Program-made: the position numbers and the translations under genes | NCBI RefSeq assembly: GCF_040907265.1 | Contig: NZ_JBFOHP010000002.1 | Span: 5,332,001 to 5,396,000, forward strand | Reading direction: 5' to 3' | Length of the DNA stretch: 64,000 nt | Source: Streptomyces sclerotialus | GTDB taxonomy: Bacteria > Actinomycetota > Actinomycetes > Streptomycetales > Streptomycetaceae | In this document: positions 28,210 through 37,286 of the stretch, piece by piece | How positions within the stretch are numbered: position 1 is the stretch's first letter | Layout of the letters: each line of letters begins with the position of its first letter | Notes under the pieces: model-generated | The model's input: the letters and a program-made list of their open reading frames with translations, nothing else | Told to the model about the DNA's origin: nothing | The model's database searches: none

Positions 28210-28800
28210 TCACTCCCGGTGGCGGCGGCGGGACGGCCGTTCCTCGTACTCCCCGTCGTCCGGACCGGCGTCCCGCCGTTCCTCCAGTTCCTTGAGCATG
28301 TCCTGCAGTTCGGAGCGGATCCAGTCGCGGGTGGCGACCTCGCCGAGCCCCAGGCGGAGCGCCGCGACCTCGCGGGTCAGGTACTCGGTGTCGGCGATCG
28401 AGCGCTCGTTCTGCTTGCGGTCCTGCTCGTGGGTGACCCGGTCCCGGTCGTCCTGCCGGTTCTGGGCGAGCAGGATCAGCGGCGCGGCGTACGACGCCTG
28501 CAGGGACAGCGCCAGGGTCAGGAAGATGAAGGGGTACTCGTCGAAGCGCAGCGGCTCGGGTGCCGTGACGTTCCAGCCGACCCACACGATGATCAGTACG
28601 GTCATCCAGACGATGAACCGGCCGGTGCCGAGGAAGCGGGCGATCTTCTCCGACAGCCGCCCGAACGCCTCCGGGTCGTACTCCGGCAGCAGGCTGCGGC
28701 GCGGCGCGCGCGGCACGTCCAGCCGGACCCGCTGCCGCTCGCCGGCGGCCGCGGCCGCCCGCGCCCGCTCCTTGGTGCTCTCCCGCTCCTCAGCGCCCAT
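28210..28800 (-). CDS. DUF1003 membrane protein
   Basis: 196 residues from ATG 28800, which overlaps the 3' end of the upstream gene by 11 bases. A basic N-terminus leads to a hydrophobic pair of segments (FIVWMTVLIIVWVGWNV and FIFLTLALSLQASYAAPLIL) followed by the DUF1003 signature LLAQNRQDDRDRVTHEQDRK and a coiled-coil tail. The role is unknown, but in actinobacteria this gene follows an MgtE-N/CBS gene (Rv1231c-Rv1232c), and the overlap here implies co-translation. A link to magnesium homeostasis is inferred from that and from the nearby CorA. Confidence 0.88.
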   Translation of the reverse strand: MGAEERESTKERARAAAAAGERQRVRLDVPRAPRRSLLPEYDPEAFGRLSEKIARFLGTGRFIVWMTVLIIVWVGWNVTAPEPLRFDEYPFIFLTLALSLQASYAAPLILLAQNRQDDRDRVTHEQDRKQNERSIADTEYLTREVAALRLGLGEVATRDWIRSELQDMLKELEERRDAGPDDGEYEERPSRRRHRE

Positions 28801-30184
28801 GTGCGCCCCCGCCCGCGGTGCCGGCGGCGCCACTGCCCGTGGTGCCGCCGGGGTGCCCGTTCCCCGGGCCGTCCCGGTGGCCGTCCGGGCTGTTCCCGTG
28901 CTCGCCCATGTGATCGGTGGCGTCCACCCCGGGCGCGCCGTGCAGGTCCGTCTCGCGCCAGTCCTCGGGCAGCAGGTGGTCCAGTACGTCGTCGACGGTC
29001 ACCGCGCCCAGCAGCGACCCGCTCTCGTCCACGACGGGCGCCGCGACCATGTTGTAGGTGGCCAGATAGCTGGTCACGGCGGGCAGCGGGGTGTCCGGCG
29101 GCAGCGGCGGCAGGTCGCTCTCCACGATCGCGCCGACGAGGGCGAAGGGCGGGTCGCGCAGCAGCCGCTGGAAGTGGACCACGCCGAGGTACTTGCCGGT
29201 CGGCGTCTGGTCCGGCGGCCGGCAGACGTACACCTGGGCGGCGAGTGCGGGGGAGAGGTCGGGGTCGCGTACCCGGGCGAGCGCGTCGGCGACCGTGGCG
29301 TCCGCGCCCAGCACGATCGGTTCGGTGGTCATCAGGCCGCCCGCCGTCCGTTCCTCGTACGACATCAGGCGCCGCACGTCGGCCGCGTCCCCCGGCTTCA
29401 TCAGCGTCAGCAGCCGCTCCTTCTCGTCCTCGGGGAGCTCGGAGAGCAGGTCGGCGGCGTCGTCGGGGTCCATCGCCTCCAGGACGTCGGCGGCCCGCTC
29501 GTCCTTCAGTTTGCCGAGGATCTCGACCTGGTCGTCCTCCGGCAGCTCCTCCAGGACGTCGGCGAGCCGGTCGTCGTCCAGCGCGGCGGCCACCTCGACG
29601 CGGCGCTTGGGGTTGAGATGGTGCAGGACGCTGGCGAGGTCGGCGGGGTGCAGCTGCTCGAACGTGGCGAGCAGGCTCTCGGCGCCCTGTCCGTGCTCCT
29701 CCAGCGAGAAGCCGGTCACCTGCGACCACTCCAGGGTCAACGTTTCTCCCCGGCGACGGAGGGTGCCCCCCTTCCCCTTCCGTACGAAGACCTTCTCGAT
29801 CTCCCAGTCCCGGCGGGCCGGCAGCTGGGTGATCCCGATGTCCAGGACGGTGGCCTCCTCGCCGGTCTCCACGATCCGCACCCGGCGGTCGAGCAGCTCG
29901 CCGAGGACGAGGGTCTCCGAGGCGCGCTGCTCGAAGCGCCGCATGTTCACCACGCCGGTCGTGATCACCTGGCCGGACTCCACGCCCGTCACCCGCGTCA
30001 TCGGCAGGAAGATCCGGCGCCGGCTGATCACCTCGACGACCAGCCCCAGCAGCCGCGGCGGCCGGCCGCCCACCCGCAGCATGGCCACGAGGTCCCGGAC
30101 CCGGCCGACCTGGTCGCCGTTGGGGTCGAACACGGCGATGCCGGAGAGGTGCGAGACGAACACCCGGGGGGTGACCACCGCCAT
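28790..30184 (-). CDS. MgtE intracellular-domain/CBS protein without a channel
   Basis: 464 residues, no membrane segment. An N-terminal PRC-barrel-like part (VSHLSGIAVFDPNGDQVGRV) is followed by a region typical of the MgtE N domain, with repeated helices of the form LADVLEELPEDDQVEILGKL and AADLLSELPEDEKERLL, then a CBS pair (TAGGLMTTEPIVLGADATVA to AAPVVDESGSLLGAVTVDDVL). In MgtE these parts sense Mg2+ and gate the pore, but the five-helix transporter domain is missing. It ends in a His/Gly/Asp-rich tail. Probably a soluble magnesium-sensing partner of another protein, perhaps the co-translated DUF1003 product. Confidence 0.88.
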   Translation of the reverse strand: MAVVTPRVFVSHLSGIAVFDPNGDQVGRVRDLVAMLRVGGRPPRLLGLVVEVISRRRIFLPMTRVTGVESGQVITTGVVNMRRFEQRASETLVLGELLDRRVRIVETGEEATVLDIGITQLPARRDWEIEKVFVRKGKGGTLRRRGETLTLEWSQVTGFSLEEHGQGAESLLATFEQLHPADLASVLHHLNPKRRVEVAAALDDDRLADVLEELPEDDQVEILGKLKDERAADVLEAMDPDDAADLLSELPEDEKERLLTLMKPGDAADVRRLMSYEERTAGGLMTTEPIVLGADATVADALARVRDPDLSPALAAQVYVCRPPDQTPTGKYLGVVHFQRLLRDPPFALVGAIVESDLPPLPPDTPLPAVTSYLATYNMVAAPVVDESGSLLGAVTVDDVLDHLLPEDWRETDLHGAPGVDATDHMGEHGNSPDGHRDGPGNGHPGGTTGSGAAGTAGGGAHGR

Positions 30185-30442
30185 GCCGTGCGCCTCCGCT
30201 CCTACTCCTCCGGCTCCCGGCGGACCGGGGCAGCCGACTCCCGATAAATCAGGTGAAATCGCGCTTCGGTCGGCTTCAGGCTAGCGCGCCCCACAGGCGG
30301 GTGCCCCGGCAGGCACCACCGTACGGCTGTCCGGCCGGTGTCCGCCTCCCTCTCCTCCGAACGGCGTGCGGGGCACCGGTACGCTGCCGTACGCCGTCGA
30401 GGCATCCCGCGACCGACCCAGTGCACCAGGAGGCAGGCAGCC

Positions 30443-31228
30443 GTGACCGCTACTTCGCCAGGAACCAGCCGCCGGCCCCGCACCACCCGCCGCCGCGCGG
30501 CACGGGCGACGGCCGCCGTCACGGTGTGCGCGGGCCTGGCGCTGGCGCTGACGGCCTGCGGCGGCGAGGAGGACCCGGACGCGGGCACCAACGGCGTCGG
30601 CAAGCTGTCCGCCGCCAAGATCCGGAAGAAGACGCTGGCCGCCGCGGAGGGCGCGAAGAGCGTGCACGTCACCGGCAAGCTCGTCAGCGGCCGCAGCACC
30701 TACGAACTCGACATGCAGCTCGCCCACAACGGCGGAAAGGGCACGGTCAGCACCAAGGACACGCGGTTCTCGCTGCTGCGCATCGACCGGTCGCTGTGGG
30801 TGAAGGCCGACGCCGACTTCTGGGCGCACCAGAAGGACGCCGCGCCGAGCAAGAACGACAGCGCGGCCGCCGCCAAGCTGGACGGCAAGTACGTGAAGGT
30901 GCCCTCCGAGGACCGCACCTACCGCCAGTTCAGCGGCTTCACCGAGAAGGACCCGCTGCTCGACACGCTGCTCTCGCTGCACGGCAGCCTCTCCCGCGGC
31001 GCACACGGCGACCTGGACGGCACCCGTACGATCCGCGTCTCGGCGGCGCAGGGCAACGGGGGCACGCTGGACGTCTCCCTGGAGGGCGAGCCCTTCCCGC
31101 TGCGTCTCCAGCGGGCCGGCGACGCGGGCGTGGTCCGGTTCGCCGACTGGGGCAAGCACATCGCGCTGGAACGCCCGGCCGACGACCAGGTCGTGGACTA
31201 CGGGGAGAGCCTCGGCAGCGGGGGCTGA
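30443..31228 (+). CDS. lipoprotein of LppX/LprG-like type
   Basis: 261 residues from GTG 30443 after CAGGAGGCAGGCAGCC. A basic Arg-rich leader and a hydrophobic stretch end in the lipobox LALTACGG, giving a lipid-anchored extracytoplasmic protein. The body (KLSAAKIRKKTLAAAEGAKS, VHVTGKLVSGRSTYELDMQL, SLWVKADADFWAHQ) alternates beta strands as in the LppX/LprAFG family of lipid-carrying lipoproteins. The family label is a visual judgement. It lies alone between divergent and convergent minus-strand genes. Confidence 0.8.
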   Translation: MTATSPGTSRRPRTTRRRAARATAAVTVCAGLALALTACGGEEDPDAGTNGVGKLSAAKIRKKTLAAAEGAKSVHVTGKLVSGRSTYELDMQLAHNGGKGTVSTKDTRFSLLRIDRSLWVKADADFWAHQKDAAPSKNDSAAAAKLDGKYVKVPSEDRTYRQFSGFTEKDPLLDTLLSLHGSLSRGAHGDLDGTRTIRVSAAQGNGGTLDVSLEGEPFPLRLQRAGDAGVVRFADWGKHIALERPADDQVVDYGESLGSGG

Positions 31229-31268
31229 GCGCGCCGGCGTCCGGCTCCGGCGCGGCCTGCCGCGGCGG

Positions 31269-31817
31269 TCAGCCGCGCCGCTTCTTGCGGCGGAGCAGCT
31301 TCGGCAGGGCGGCGGGAACCGGCTCGCGGGTCGTGGCGGAGGTCGCCAGCGGCCGGGCGGCGCCCGCCTCGTCCCCGAAGTCCGTACGGGCGGCGGGCGC
31401 CCCGCCCTCGGTGAGCGGGGCCAGCCGCAGCACCCGGCACTCGCGGGCCCACCGCTCCGGCATGGTGTCCGCGTCCGGTGCGTTGAGCCGCTTGCCCTTC
31501 AGCTCGCCGACGGCGGCCTCCCAGGCCTCGCTGTGCGGCGCGGCCTCGCTGACCCGGGCCGTCCAGGCGACCAGCCGGCCGCCCTTGTCCTTGCTGCGCA
31601 CGGTGACCGTGGCGGTGGCGCCGTCGGCGAGGCCGAGGTCCGCCAGCGGCTGCTCCAGGGGGCCGTCGCCCACCAGACACGCGGCGCCGTCGTGCCAGAC
31701 GTGCCAGAGCGCGCGGGCCGGGCCCTGAGTCCCCTGGACCCAGATGAGGCCGGACTTCTTGGTGGCCTCCTCGATGAGTGCCTGGTCGAGCAGCGGCTGG
31801 GGCACGGTCTCCGTCAT
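31269..31817 (-). CDS. conserved hypothetical protein (182 aa)
   Basis: Starts MTETVPQPLLDQALIEEATK and continues KSGLIWVQGTQGPARALWHV, WHDGAACLVGDGPLEQPLAD. The beta-rich front half looks like a small split-barrel (FMN-binding/PPOX-like) protein, but no flavin motif is firm. The C-terminal 35 residues are Ala/Arg-rich and basic (LPKLLRRKKRRG). No signal peptide or membrane segment. It sits 63 bases after the CorA gene on the same strand and may be in its transcript. Confidence 0.75.
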   Translation of the reverse strand: MTETVPQPLLDQALIEEATKKSGLIWVQGTQGPARALWHVWHDGAACLVGDGPLEQPLADLGLADGATATVTVRSKDKGGRLVAWTARVSEAAPHSEAWEAAVGELKGKRLNAPDADTMPERWARECRVLRLAPLTEGGAPAARTDFGDEAGAARPLATSATTREPVPAALPKLLRRKKRRG

Positions 31818-31880
31818 GCCCGTAAGCCTAGAGCCTGTGTCATGTCCCCGGCCGGGCGGCCGTGCCGCGCCCCGTGGCCG

Positions 31881-33011
<1,131 letters not shown>

Positions 33012-33074
33012 GGCAGGCTCCTTCACGGGCCGGCCGTCAGCCGCGGGCGCGGGGCGTAACGCAACCCGGAACGT

Positions 33075-33105
33075 GGACGTACGCGGCATCCTCGGCCGTA
33101 CGTCC
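33075..33105 (-). promoter_or_regulatory. hairpin in the corA 5' leader
   Basis: 9-bp perfect stem GGACGTACG / CGTACGTCC with a 13-base loop, about 65 bases upstream of the corA ATG on the transcript. It could act as an attenuator or modulate ribosome access. Confidence 0.4.
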
Positions 33106-33265
33106 GCAAAGCGGGCGGCGTTCCGTGCGTGGGTGCTGACGGCAGTTCGCAGTGCGGAAAGAACAGGGAAAAGCGAGGTGCAGGCGTTCTTCCGTCAGAA
33201 GCTGCGGGTGCGAAGGGTCTTCACGCGTTTCGGCGGTACGCGGCCGGGTACGGAAGCTCTCGGAA

Positions 33266-33334
33266 TCAGGAGAGTCGCATCATCAGCGGGAGGACGGGAG
33301 AACTGCCGGTACTGCACGGTCGACTAGGATCCAT
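33266..33334 (-). CDS. putative 22-aa leader peptide upstream of corA
   Basis: ATG 33334 lies 9 bases after GGAGGAGGTGG, one of the best ribosome sites in the window, and the frame closes after 22 codons: MDPSRPCSTGSSPVLPL then MMRLS. It is 254 bases ahead of corA on the same strand. Magnesium transporter genes of enterobacteria carry proline-rich leader peptides (such as MgtL, which starts MEPDPTP) that couple Mg2+ to transcription. The acidic, proline-bearing MDPSRP start here is similar in character. Function is inferred; the same frame is open upstream of the ATG, so coding status needs conservation data. Confidence 0.45.
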   Translation of the reverse strand: MDPSRPCSTGSSPVLPLMMRLS

Positions 33335-33519
33335 GCCAGTCCCACCTCCTCCGGCCGGTCCCTGCTGGGGGACGACGTCTTTCGCTGACCAGATGGCAAG
33401 GCTATCAGCCGACTGAACCGTTACCTGCCCGCTCGGCTGCCGCTTTGCCTGTTCCATACGAACGCCGGCCGCTTCCCCGCGGACGCCGGCCGCGCGCAGG
33501 CCGCCCGTATGCTCGCCGC

Positions 33520-34104
33520 ATGTCTGACGTTCTTGAGCTGGTCGAGGCCCGGCTGCTGATGGCCCTGGGGGAGCCGGACGCGCGCGCGGCGGTGACGTTC
33601 CTCGGTACGGACCGCATCGAAGTACTGCGCTACGCCGACGCCGAGCTGGTGCGATACGTCACGCTCGGCATGTCGGCCAGTCCCATGACCGACCCCTCGG
33701 AGGTCCTCGCCGACCCGCTCCGCGGCCCCCGCGCCGAACTGGTCCTGACCGTGCGGAACGGCCGCGCCGACACCGACAAGGCACTCAGGCCCCTCGCCGT
33801 GCTGGCCGCATCCCCGCAGGTCGAGGGCGTCGTCGTGGCCCCCGGCGCCTCCCTGGACGTGGGCGAGCCGCTGTGGCCCGGCGCCCCCTTCACCTCGGTA
33901 CTGGTCAGCGAGGGCGGCGGGATCGTCGAGGACCTGGAGCTGGATGCCCCCCTGGAGCCGGTGCGTTTCCTGCCGCTGCTCCCCATGACGCCCAACGAGG
34001 CGGCCTGGAAGCGGGTCCATGGTGCCGCCGCCCTGGAGGAGCGCTGGCTCCAGCGGGGCACCGACCTGCGCGACCCGCTGCGTGGCGGCGTCCCCTTGGA
34101 CTGA
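33520..34104 (+). CDS. SUFU-domain-like conserved protein
   Basis: 194 residues from ATG 33520 (MSDVLELVEARLLMALGEPD). The stretches PRAELVLTVRNGRADTDKAL, VVVAPGASLDVGEPLWPGAP, FTSVLVSEG and PVRFLPLLPMTPNEAAWKRV have the pattern of bacterial suppressor-of-fused-like proteins, which are often immunity proteins or simple binding domains. No toxin gene is next to it, so an immunity role is not supported. A short divergent gap from the corA leader region provides its promoter. Confidence 0.75.
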   Translation: MSDVLELVEARLLMALGEPDARAAVTFLGTDRIEVLRYADAELVRYVTLGMSASPMTDPSEVLADPLRGPRAELVLTVRNGRADTDKALRPLAVLAASPQVEGVVVAPGASLDVGEPLWPGAPFTSVLVSEGGGIVEDLELDAPLEPVRFLPLLPMTPNEAAWKRVHGAAALEERWLQRGTDLRDPLRGGVPLD

Positions 34105-34363
34105 CGCACAGAGATCGAAACGCCACGGTACGAAGTTGGCGTGATGTCAGTGCCTCAGTGGCTCGAATGTGGCCGGTGGCGACGGAGTCTGTGGCTGCGC
34201 GCCCTTCCGGGCGCCCTTTCTGCCGTGCCGACGTGGTGGGCGCCTGCACGGGACAAGGCGGACACCCCATGCATGCCGACTGCACCTGACGGAGCGGCGC
34301 CGGACAGCCCGGACGGGTGATCGTCCTTGACGCGCGGGCGGCCCTGGAGGACCGTTGAGCCCT

Positions 34364-35002
34364 ATGAGGGGCGAACCCAGTTGCCCGAAGTGCGGTGGCC
34401 GGGTGCGGGCGCCCGGTCTCTTTGCCGACTCCTGGCAGTGCGGCGTGCACGGCACCGTGCACCCACTCCAGCCGGTCGTGCCGCCGAGCGTCGAAGCGCT
34501 GGCCGTCGTGGTCAATCGCGCGCGCGTTCCCGTATGGATGCCGTGGCCGCTGCCGGTGGGCTGGCTGTTCACGGGCGTGGCCTGCGCCGGGGACGACCGC
34601 AGCGGCGGCCGGGCGACCGCGGTGGCCTGCTCGGGTCCCGGGCCGCTGGGCGGCCCCGGCGAGCTGGTGCTGGTCGCCGAGGAGCTCGGCGTGGGTCTCG
34701 GCGCCCGGTACGCCGGTATCGAGGGCCCGGACCCGGGCGCGCGCATGCGGGTGGAGGAGCCGCCGCACGCCAAGGTGATGGCCGCGGGCCGGCCGACCCC
34801 GTTGTGGCACGTCGAGGGCGTTCCCGAGGACCGTGCCGTCTTCGCGGGCGAGGCGCGCGGGCTGTGGCTGTGGGCGGTCGTCTGGCCCGAGCAGTCCGGG
34901 ATGCTGATGTACGACGAGCTGGTCCTCACCGACCTGCGGGACGCGGGGGCCGAGGTCGACCTGCTGCCGTGCGGCGCGCTGTCCCCGCGCATCCTGTCCT
35001 GA
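34364..35002 (+). CDS. DUF6758-like zinc-ribbon protein
   Basis: 212 residues if started at ATG 34364 (MRGEPSCPKCGGRVRAPGLF). A TTG at 34355 is better spaced from the TGGAGG ribosome site and would add three residues. The start contains CPKCGG and further on WQCGVHGTVH, which together look like a Cys4/Cys3His zinc ribbon. The rest (VPVWMPWPLPVGWLFTGVAC, GPGELVLVAEELGVGLGARY) has Trp/Pro-rich beta strands and no membrane helix. Found throughout streptomycetes by my recollection; function unknown. It precedes the PHP gene by 168 bases. Confidence 0.75.
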   Translation: MRGEPSCPKCGGRVRAPGLFADSWQCGVHGTVHPLQPVVPPSVEALAVVVNRARVPVWMPWPLPVGWLFTGVACAGDDRSGGRATAVACSGPGPLGGPGELVLVAEELGVGLGARYAGIEGPDPGARMRVEEPPHAKVMAAGRPTPLWHVEGVPEDRAVFAGEARGLWLWAVVWPEQSGMLMYDELVLTDLRDAGAEVDLLPCGALSPRILS

Positions 35003-35170
35003 GGGCCCCCGCGGACGGCGGACCGCTCCCTGGCGCACTGAGAGCGGTGTCACGTCCGGCCGACGGGTAGCCGGACGTGCGGCGGTTATCCTTTGGGCGT
35101 CCCCTGTTGTCCGGCGCCCTGTCCGGCCGTTGCCCGGTCCGCCGCCCCGTCCGCGTCTGGAGTCCGTGTC

Positions 35171-36046
35171 GTGCGTATCGACCTGCACACCCACTCCACC
35201 GCGTCCGACGGCACGGACACCCCGGCCGAGCTGGTACGCAATGCCGCCGACGCCGGGCTGGACGTCGTCGCGCTCACGGACCACGACACCGTCGGCGGGC
35301 ACGCCGAGGCCAGGGCCGCGCTGCCGCCCGGGCTGACGCTCGTGACCGGTGCCGAGCTGTCCTGCCGGCTGCCCGCGCGCGACGGCAGCGGCGACGGCAT
35401 CAGCCTGCACATGCTGGCCTACCTCTTCGACCCCGACGAGCCCGAGCTCGCCCGTGAGCGGGAGCTCGTACGGGACGACCGGATCCCCCGCGCCCAGGGC
35501 ATGGTCGCCAAGCTCCAGGAGCTGGGCGTCCCCGTCACCTGGGAGCAGGTGGCCCGGATCGCCGGTGACGGCGCCGTCGGCCGGCCGCACATCGCCACCG
35601 CCATGGTCGAGCTGGGCGTCGTGCCGACCGTCTCCGACGCCTTCACCCCCGAGTGGCTGGCCAACGACGGCCGGGCGTACGTCGAGAAGCACGAGCTGGA
35701 CCCCTTCGAGGCGGTCCGGCTGGTCAAGGCCGCGGGCGGGGTCACCGTCTTCGCGCACCCGCTGGCCGTCAAGCGCGGCGTGTGCGTTCCCGAGAGCGCG
35801 ATGGCCGAGCTGGCCGCCGCCGGGCTGGACGGCATCGAGGTCGACCACATGGACCACGACGCGCCGACCCGCGACCGGCTGCGCGGCATCGCCGCCGACC
35901 TCGGCGTGCTCACCACCGGCTCCAGCGATTACCACGGCAGCCGCAAGACCTGCCGGCTCGGCGAGTACACCACCGACCCGGAGATCTACGGGGAGATCGT
36001 GCGCCGGGCGACCGGCGCGTTCCCCGTGCCGGGCGCCGGCGGCTGA
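35171..36046 (+). CDS. PHP-domain phosphoesterase
   Basis: 291 residues from GTG 35171. The metal-binding signatures of the PHP fold are complete: MRIDLHTHSTASDGTDTPAE at the start, VVALTDHDTVGGHAEARAAL, TGAELSC, VFAHPLAVKRGV and TTGSSDYHGSRKTC at the end. These bind three metals and hydrolyse phosphoesters, as in 3',5'-nucleoside bisphosphate phosphatase or histidinol phosphatase relatives; the closest type by motif and length is the YciV/RNase AM group (RNA 5'-end/pAp). The precise substrate cannot be read from the sequence. MarC follows after 128 bases on the same strand. Confidence 0.92.
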   Translation: MRIDLHTHSTASDGTDTPAELVRNAADAGLDVVALTDHDTVGGHAEARAALPPGLTLVTGAELSCRLPARDGSGDGISLHMLAYLFDPDEPELARERELVRDDRIPRAQGMVAKLQELGVPVTWEQVARIAGDGAVGRPHIATAMVELGVVPTVSDAFTPEWLANDGRAYVEKHELDPFEAVRLVKAAGGVTVFAHPLAVKRGVCVPESAMAELAAAGLDGIEVDHMDHDAPTRDRLRGIAADLGVLTTGSSDYHGSRKTCRLGEYTTDPEIYGEIVRRATGAFPVPGAGG

Positions 36047-36174
36047 CCCGGCCCGCCCGGCCGTACACCTTTCCGCCCTTCCCGGGCTCTCCTCCGGCGC
36101 CCCGCGCCGTCCTCTTCCGCTCGCCCGCGCGCCGTGCCGCGCGCGTGCTTCCGTACCACCGCAAGGCCATCACC

Positions 36175-36780
36175 GTGCTCGACCTCGCCGTCTTCGGATC
36201 CCTGTTCCTCACACTGTTCGTGATCATGGATCCCCCCGGAATCACCCCGATCTTCCTCGCCCTGACCTCGGGCCGCCCGGCCAAGGTGCAGCGCCGGATG
36301 GCCTGGCAGGCGGCGGCGGTCGCGTTCTGTGTCATCGCCGTCTTCGGCGTCTGCGGCCGCCAGATCCTGGCCTACCTGCACATCTCCACGCCCGCGCTGA
36401 TGATCGCGGGCGGGCTGCTGCTCCTGCTGATCGCGCTCGACCTGCTGACGGGGAAGTCGGAGGAGCCGACGCAGACCAAGGACGTCAACGTGGCGCTGGT
36501 GCCGCTGGGCATGCCGCTGCTGGCCGGGCCCGGTGCGATCGTGTCGGTGATCCTCGCCGTGCAGCACGCCGACGGGGTCACCGGTCAGGTCTCGGTCTGG
36601 GCGGCGATCGCCGCGATCCACGTGGTGCTGTGGCTGGTGATGCGCTTCTCGCTGGTGATCATTCGAGTGATCAAGGACGGCGGGGTGGTGCTGGTGACGC
36701 GCCTCGCGGGGATGATGCTCTCCGCGCTGGCCGTGCAGCAGATCATCAACGGGGTGACCCAGGTGGTCAACGGCGCCTGA
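36175..36780 (+). CDS. MarC-family integral membrane protein
   Basis: 201 residues from GTG 36175. Six hydrophobic segments are visible, beginning LAVFGSLFLTLFVIMDPPGI, and the conserved MarC stretches DPPGITPIFLALT, LVPLGMPLLAGPGAIVSVIL and MARLAGMMLSALAVQQIING-type ending (here TRLAGMMLSALAVQQIING). MarC proteins were once linked to multiple antibiotic resistance but their transport function is not settled. It ends before a strong hairpin terminator. Its gene may be co-transcribed with the PHP gene. Confidence 0.92.
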   Translation: MLDLAVFGSLFLTLFVIMDPPGITPIFLALTSGRPAKVQRRMAWQAAAVAFCVIAVFGVCGRQILAYLHISTPALMIAGGLLLLLIALDLLTGKSEEPTQTKDVNVALVPLGMPLLAGPGAIVSVILAVQHADGVTGQVSVWAAIAAIHVVLWLVMRFSLVIIRVIKDGGVVLVTRLAGMMLSALAVQQIINGVTQVVNGA

Positions 36781-36821
36781 GCCACGTACGCCAGGACCGC
36801 CGCCGCGCCCCGGAAACACGC

Positions 36822-36852
36822 CGCCCCCGTACGGATCGTCCGTACGGGGGCG
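36822..36852. terminator. strong hairpin terminator after the MarC gene
   Basis: Perfect 14-bp stem CGCCCCCGTACGGA with its complement and a TCG loop, between the stop of MarC (plus) and the stop of the 52-aa gene (minus), so it can serve both. Confidence 0.8.
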
Positions 36853-36900
36853 CTGCTGTCGGCCGGCCGGCGAGCCGGCGGGCCGGGGGGCGGGGCCGCG

Positions 36901-37059
36901 TTACGAAGCGGCCGCCGCGGAATCGGCGGGGCGGATGTAGATGCGCTGGCCGATGGCGGCGGCCTGCTGCACGATCCGGTTGACGGAGGCGGCGTCCACG
37001 ACGGTGCTGTCCACGGCCGTGCCGTTGACATCGTCAAGGCGCATGATCTCGAAGCGCAT
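36901..37059 (-). CDS. conserved 52-aa protein
   Basis: A short gene: ATG 37059 to TAA 36901. The product begins MRFEIMRLDDVNGTAVDSTV, continues VDAASVNRIVQQAAAIGQRI and ends YIRPADSAAAAS. Codon use is as GC-biased at the third position as in real genes. A GGGAG ribosome site lies 10 bases from the ATG inside a small AAGGG/CCCTT stem. No membrane segment or cysteine; it reads like a beta-strand followed by a helix and strand. I believe homologues occur in other streptomycetes but no function is known. It is divergent from the NYN gene across an AT-rich region with an operator-like inverted repeat. Confidence 0.75.
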   Translation of the reverse strand: MRFEIMRLDDVNGTAVDSTVVDAASVNRIVQQAAAIGQRIYIRPADSAAAAS

Positions 37060-37205
37060 AAAGGGCTTCTCCCTTCGTCTGATCCTCCTGAGGAGAACTG
37101 CTGGGCGGCGCGGGTGCCTGTCGTCTGTGTCAGGCGCGCCACCTGTGACAACGATGTGCCCTGAGCAATAATTCCCTACGCTAAGGAAAATTTTCGAGTG
37201 TCTAA

Positions 37206-37219
37206 TTACTCACAAGTAA
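37206..37219. promoter_or_regulatory. operator-like inverted repeat TTACT-CACA-AGTAA
   Basis: A perfect 5-bp inverted repeat with 4-base centre in the AT-rich divergent region between the 52-aa gene and the NYN gene. The shape is that of many TetR-type operators. Which protein binds is unknown. Confidence 0.4.
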
Positions 37220-37286
37220 GTTCAGTCGTCCCACGGCACCCGGCCGGTTGTGTCTCCCCCGTACCCGCCAGGAGAATCGAACCGGT

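Larger units (their letters stand above)
33012..33519. other. corA leader region and divergent promoter zone
   Basis: 508 bases with no standard gene. It contains, on the minus strand, the 22-aa leader ORF (33334-33266) with SD GGAGGAGG, and a hairpin (GGACGTACG with its complement, 33075-33083 and 33097-33105) about 65 bases ahead of the corA start. The AT-richer piece around 33130-33310 and the piece near 33400-33519 should hold the promoters of corA and of the SUFU-like gene; none was identified with confidence. Confidence 0.55.

Noticed and set aside
33012..33265. M-box (Mg2+) riboswitch ahead of corA
   Set aside because: I could not match the conserved M-box core or its helices by eye; only a single 9-bp hairpin is present.
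34144..34320. 58-codon ORF between the SUFU-like and DUF6758-like genes
   Set aside because: No ribosome site, mixed third-position use and no recognisable sequence. It could be a small gene, but nothing supports it.
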